A stretch of DNA of 6,869 bases from Bacteroidales bacterium UBA3764. GTDB taxonomy: Bacteria > Bacteroidota > Bacteroidia > Bacteroidales > UBA932. Shown one piece after another: positions 6,337-6,869 of this stretch (the stretch's first letter is position 1; each line of letters starts with the position of its first letter). The position numbers were made by a program, and so were the translations under genes. The DNA is taken from positions 1 to 6,869 of the forward strand of contig DFFY01000070.1 of the NCBI GenBank assembly GCA_002371115.1, read 5' to 3'. A model generated the notes under the pieces. The model was given only the letters and a program-made list of their open reading frames with translations, searched no databases and was not told where the DNA came from.

Positions 6337-6869
6337 ATGAAAAGGATTTTAACCGCAATCGCGGTGCTGTTCGCAGCATGCGCTACCGTATTCGCCCAGG
6401 GCGGATACCAGGTTAAAGGTGTGATAGTCGATTCCCAAGGCCCCGTGATTGGTGCAACCGTCATGGAGAAGGGCACCAGCAATGGTACCGCTACGGGCCT
6501 GGACGGCGACTATACGCTCACCGTTTCCAACGCCAATGCAACCATCGAAGTGAGCTGCATCGGCTATGCAACCCAGACGTTCGCGGCTTCCGCCGTGCCC
6601 GCCACCATCGTCCTCGCAGAAGACGCTGAATTCCTGGACGACGTAGTGGTCATCGGTTACGGTACCGTGAAGAAGAGCGACCTCACCGGTTCGGTTTCCA
6701 CCGTGAAGGCCGATGAAATCAACAAGGGTGCCATCACCAGCCCGGCGGACCTGCTTCGCGGCAAGAGCGCCGGTGTCGTGGTCACCAGCGGTAACGGTAT
6801 GCCGGGTTCCGGAGCAACCGTCCGTATCCGTGGCGGCGCTTCCCTGAACGCCTCCAACGACCCGCTCTA
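6337..6869 (+). CDS. SusC/RagA-type TonB-dependent outer-membrane receptor, N-terminal part
   Basis: The first 177 codons are present and the frame runs off the right edge; full proteins of this family are about 1000 residues. The N-terminus is a signal peptide with probable cleavage after VFA (18-20). Residues about 25-93 form the carboxypeptidase-regulatory-like domain, with KGVIVDSQGPVIGATV (27-42) and GLDGDYTL (54-61). A TonB-box region DDVVVIGYGTVKKSDLTGSV (101-120) follows. The plug domain then begins, with LRGKSAGVVV and the VRIRGG signature. Such receptors pair with a SusD-like lipoprotein to import glycans through the outer membrane using TonB energy; a susD would be expected just beyond the window. 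No promoter box is seen in the 21-nt gap after the MFS gene, so the two are probably cotranscribed. The identity of the glycan is unknown, and RagA-like peptide import is a less likely alternative given the sugar carrier upstream. Confidence 0.95.
   Translation, partial: MKRILTAIAVLFAACATVFAQGGYQVKGVIVDSQGPVIGATVMEKGTSNGTATGLDGDYTLTVSNANATIEVSCIGYATQTFAASAVPATIVLAEDAEFLDDVVVIGYGTVKKSDLTGSVSTVKADEINKGAITSPADLLRGKSAGVVVTSGNGMPGSGATVRIRGGASLNASNDPL

Noticed and set aside
6370..6384. Possible lipoprotein signal at Cys15 of the SusC-like protein
   Set aside because: The residues before the cysteine (FAA) do not form a proper lipobox, and a signal peptidase I site follows at VFA; SusC proteins are barrels, not lipoproteins.
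1..6869. tRNA, rRNA, CRISPR arrays, insertion sequences or phage genes
   Set aside because: No such repeats, cloverleaf-like structures or transposase or integrase motifs were seen on either strand; the gene content is ordinary chromosomal.

Overview
The window is chromosomal DNA from a member of the Bacteroidota, most likely the Bacteroidales. Three things point there: promoter boxes of the TAnnTTTG (-7) / TTTG (-33) type lie upstream of most genes, there are no Shine-Dalgarno sequences, and a SusC/RagA-type TonB-dependent receptor begins at the right edge. The genes are clearly GC-rich for the phylum, so a GC-rich gut lineage (Alistipes/Rikenellaceae- or Muribaculaceae-like) is plausible, but genus cannot be settled from this sequence.

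Layout, left to right. (1) 1-1696, minus strand: lepA (elongation factor 4), lacking only about its last 30 codons, which lie beyond the left edge. (2) 1697-1843: a short divergent region with the lepA promoter, a long imperfect palindrome (1776-1824) and a -7 box for menA. (3) 1844-2752, plus strand: menA, the membrane prenyltransferase of menaquinone synthesis. (4) 2753-2921: a convergent intergenic region holding a strong 18-bp hairpin, probably a two-way terminator. (5) 2922-4840, minus strand: a LytS/LytR-type two-component pair, with the kinase first and the response regulator 20 nt downstream under its own promoter. (6) 4841-4974: a divergent promoter region. (7) 4975-6315, plus strand: an inner-membrane MFS sugar transporter of the SLC45/sucrose-symporter type. 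(8) 6337 to the right edge: the first 177 codons of a SusC-like outer-membrane receptor.

The MFS and susC-like genes are 21 nt apart and look like the start of a polysaccharide or oligosaccharide utilisation operon: SusC (with a SusD expected beyond the edge) would move glycan across the outer membrane, and the MFS carrier would move the resulting oligosaccharide or disaccharide across the inner membrane. The two-component system is transcribed divergently from this operon and could regulate it, but nothing in the sequence proves the link. lepA and menA are housekeeping genes with no evident functional tie to the sugar locus.

I found no clearly novel system. The observations most worth a second look are: four of the five -7 boxes sit only 4-7 nt from firmly placed start codons, implying leaderless mRNAs; and the palindrome before menA has one arm that can pair equally well with its partner arm or with the menA start codon. 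All other long open frames, including 379- and 399-codon antisense ones, are shadows of these genes.
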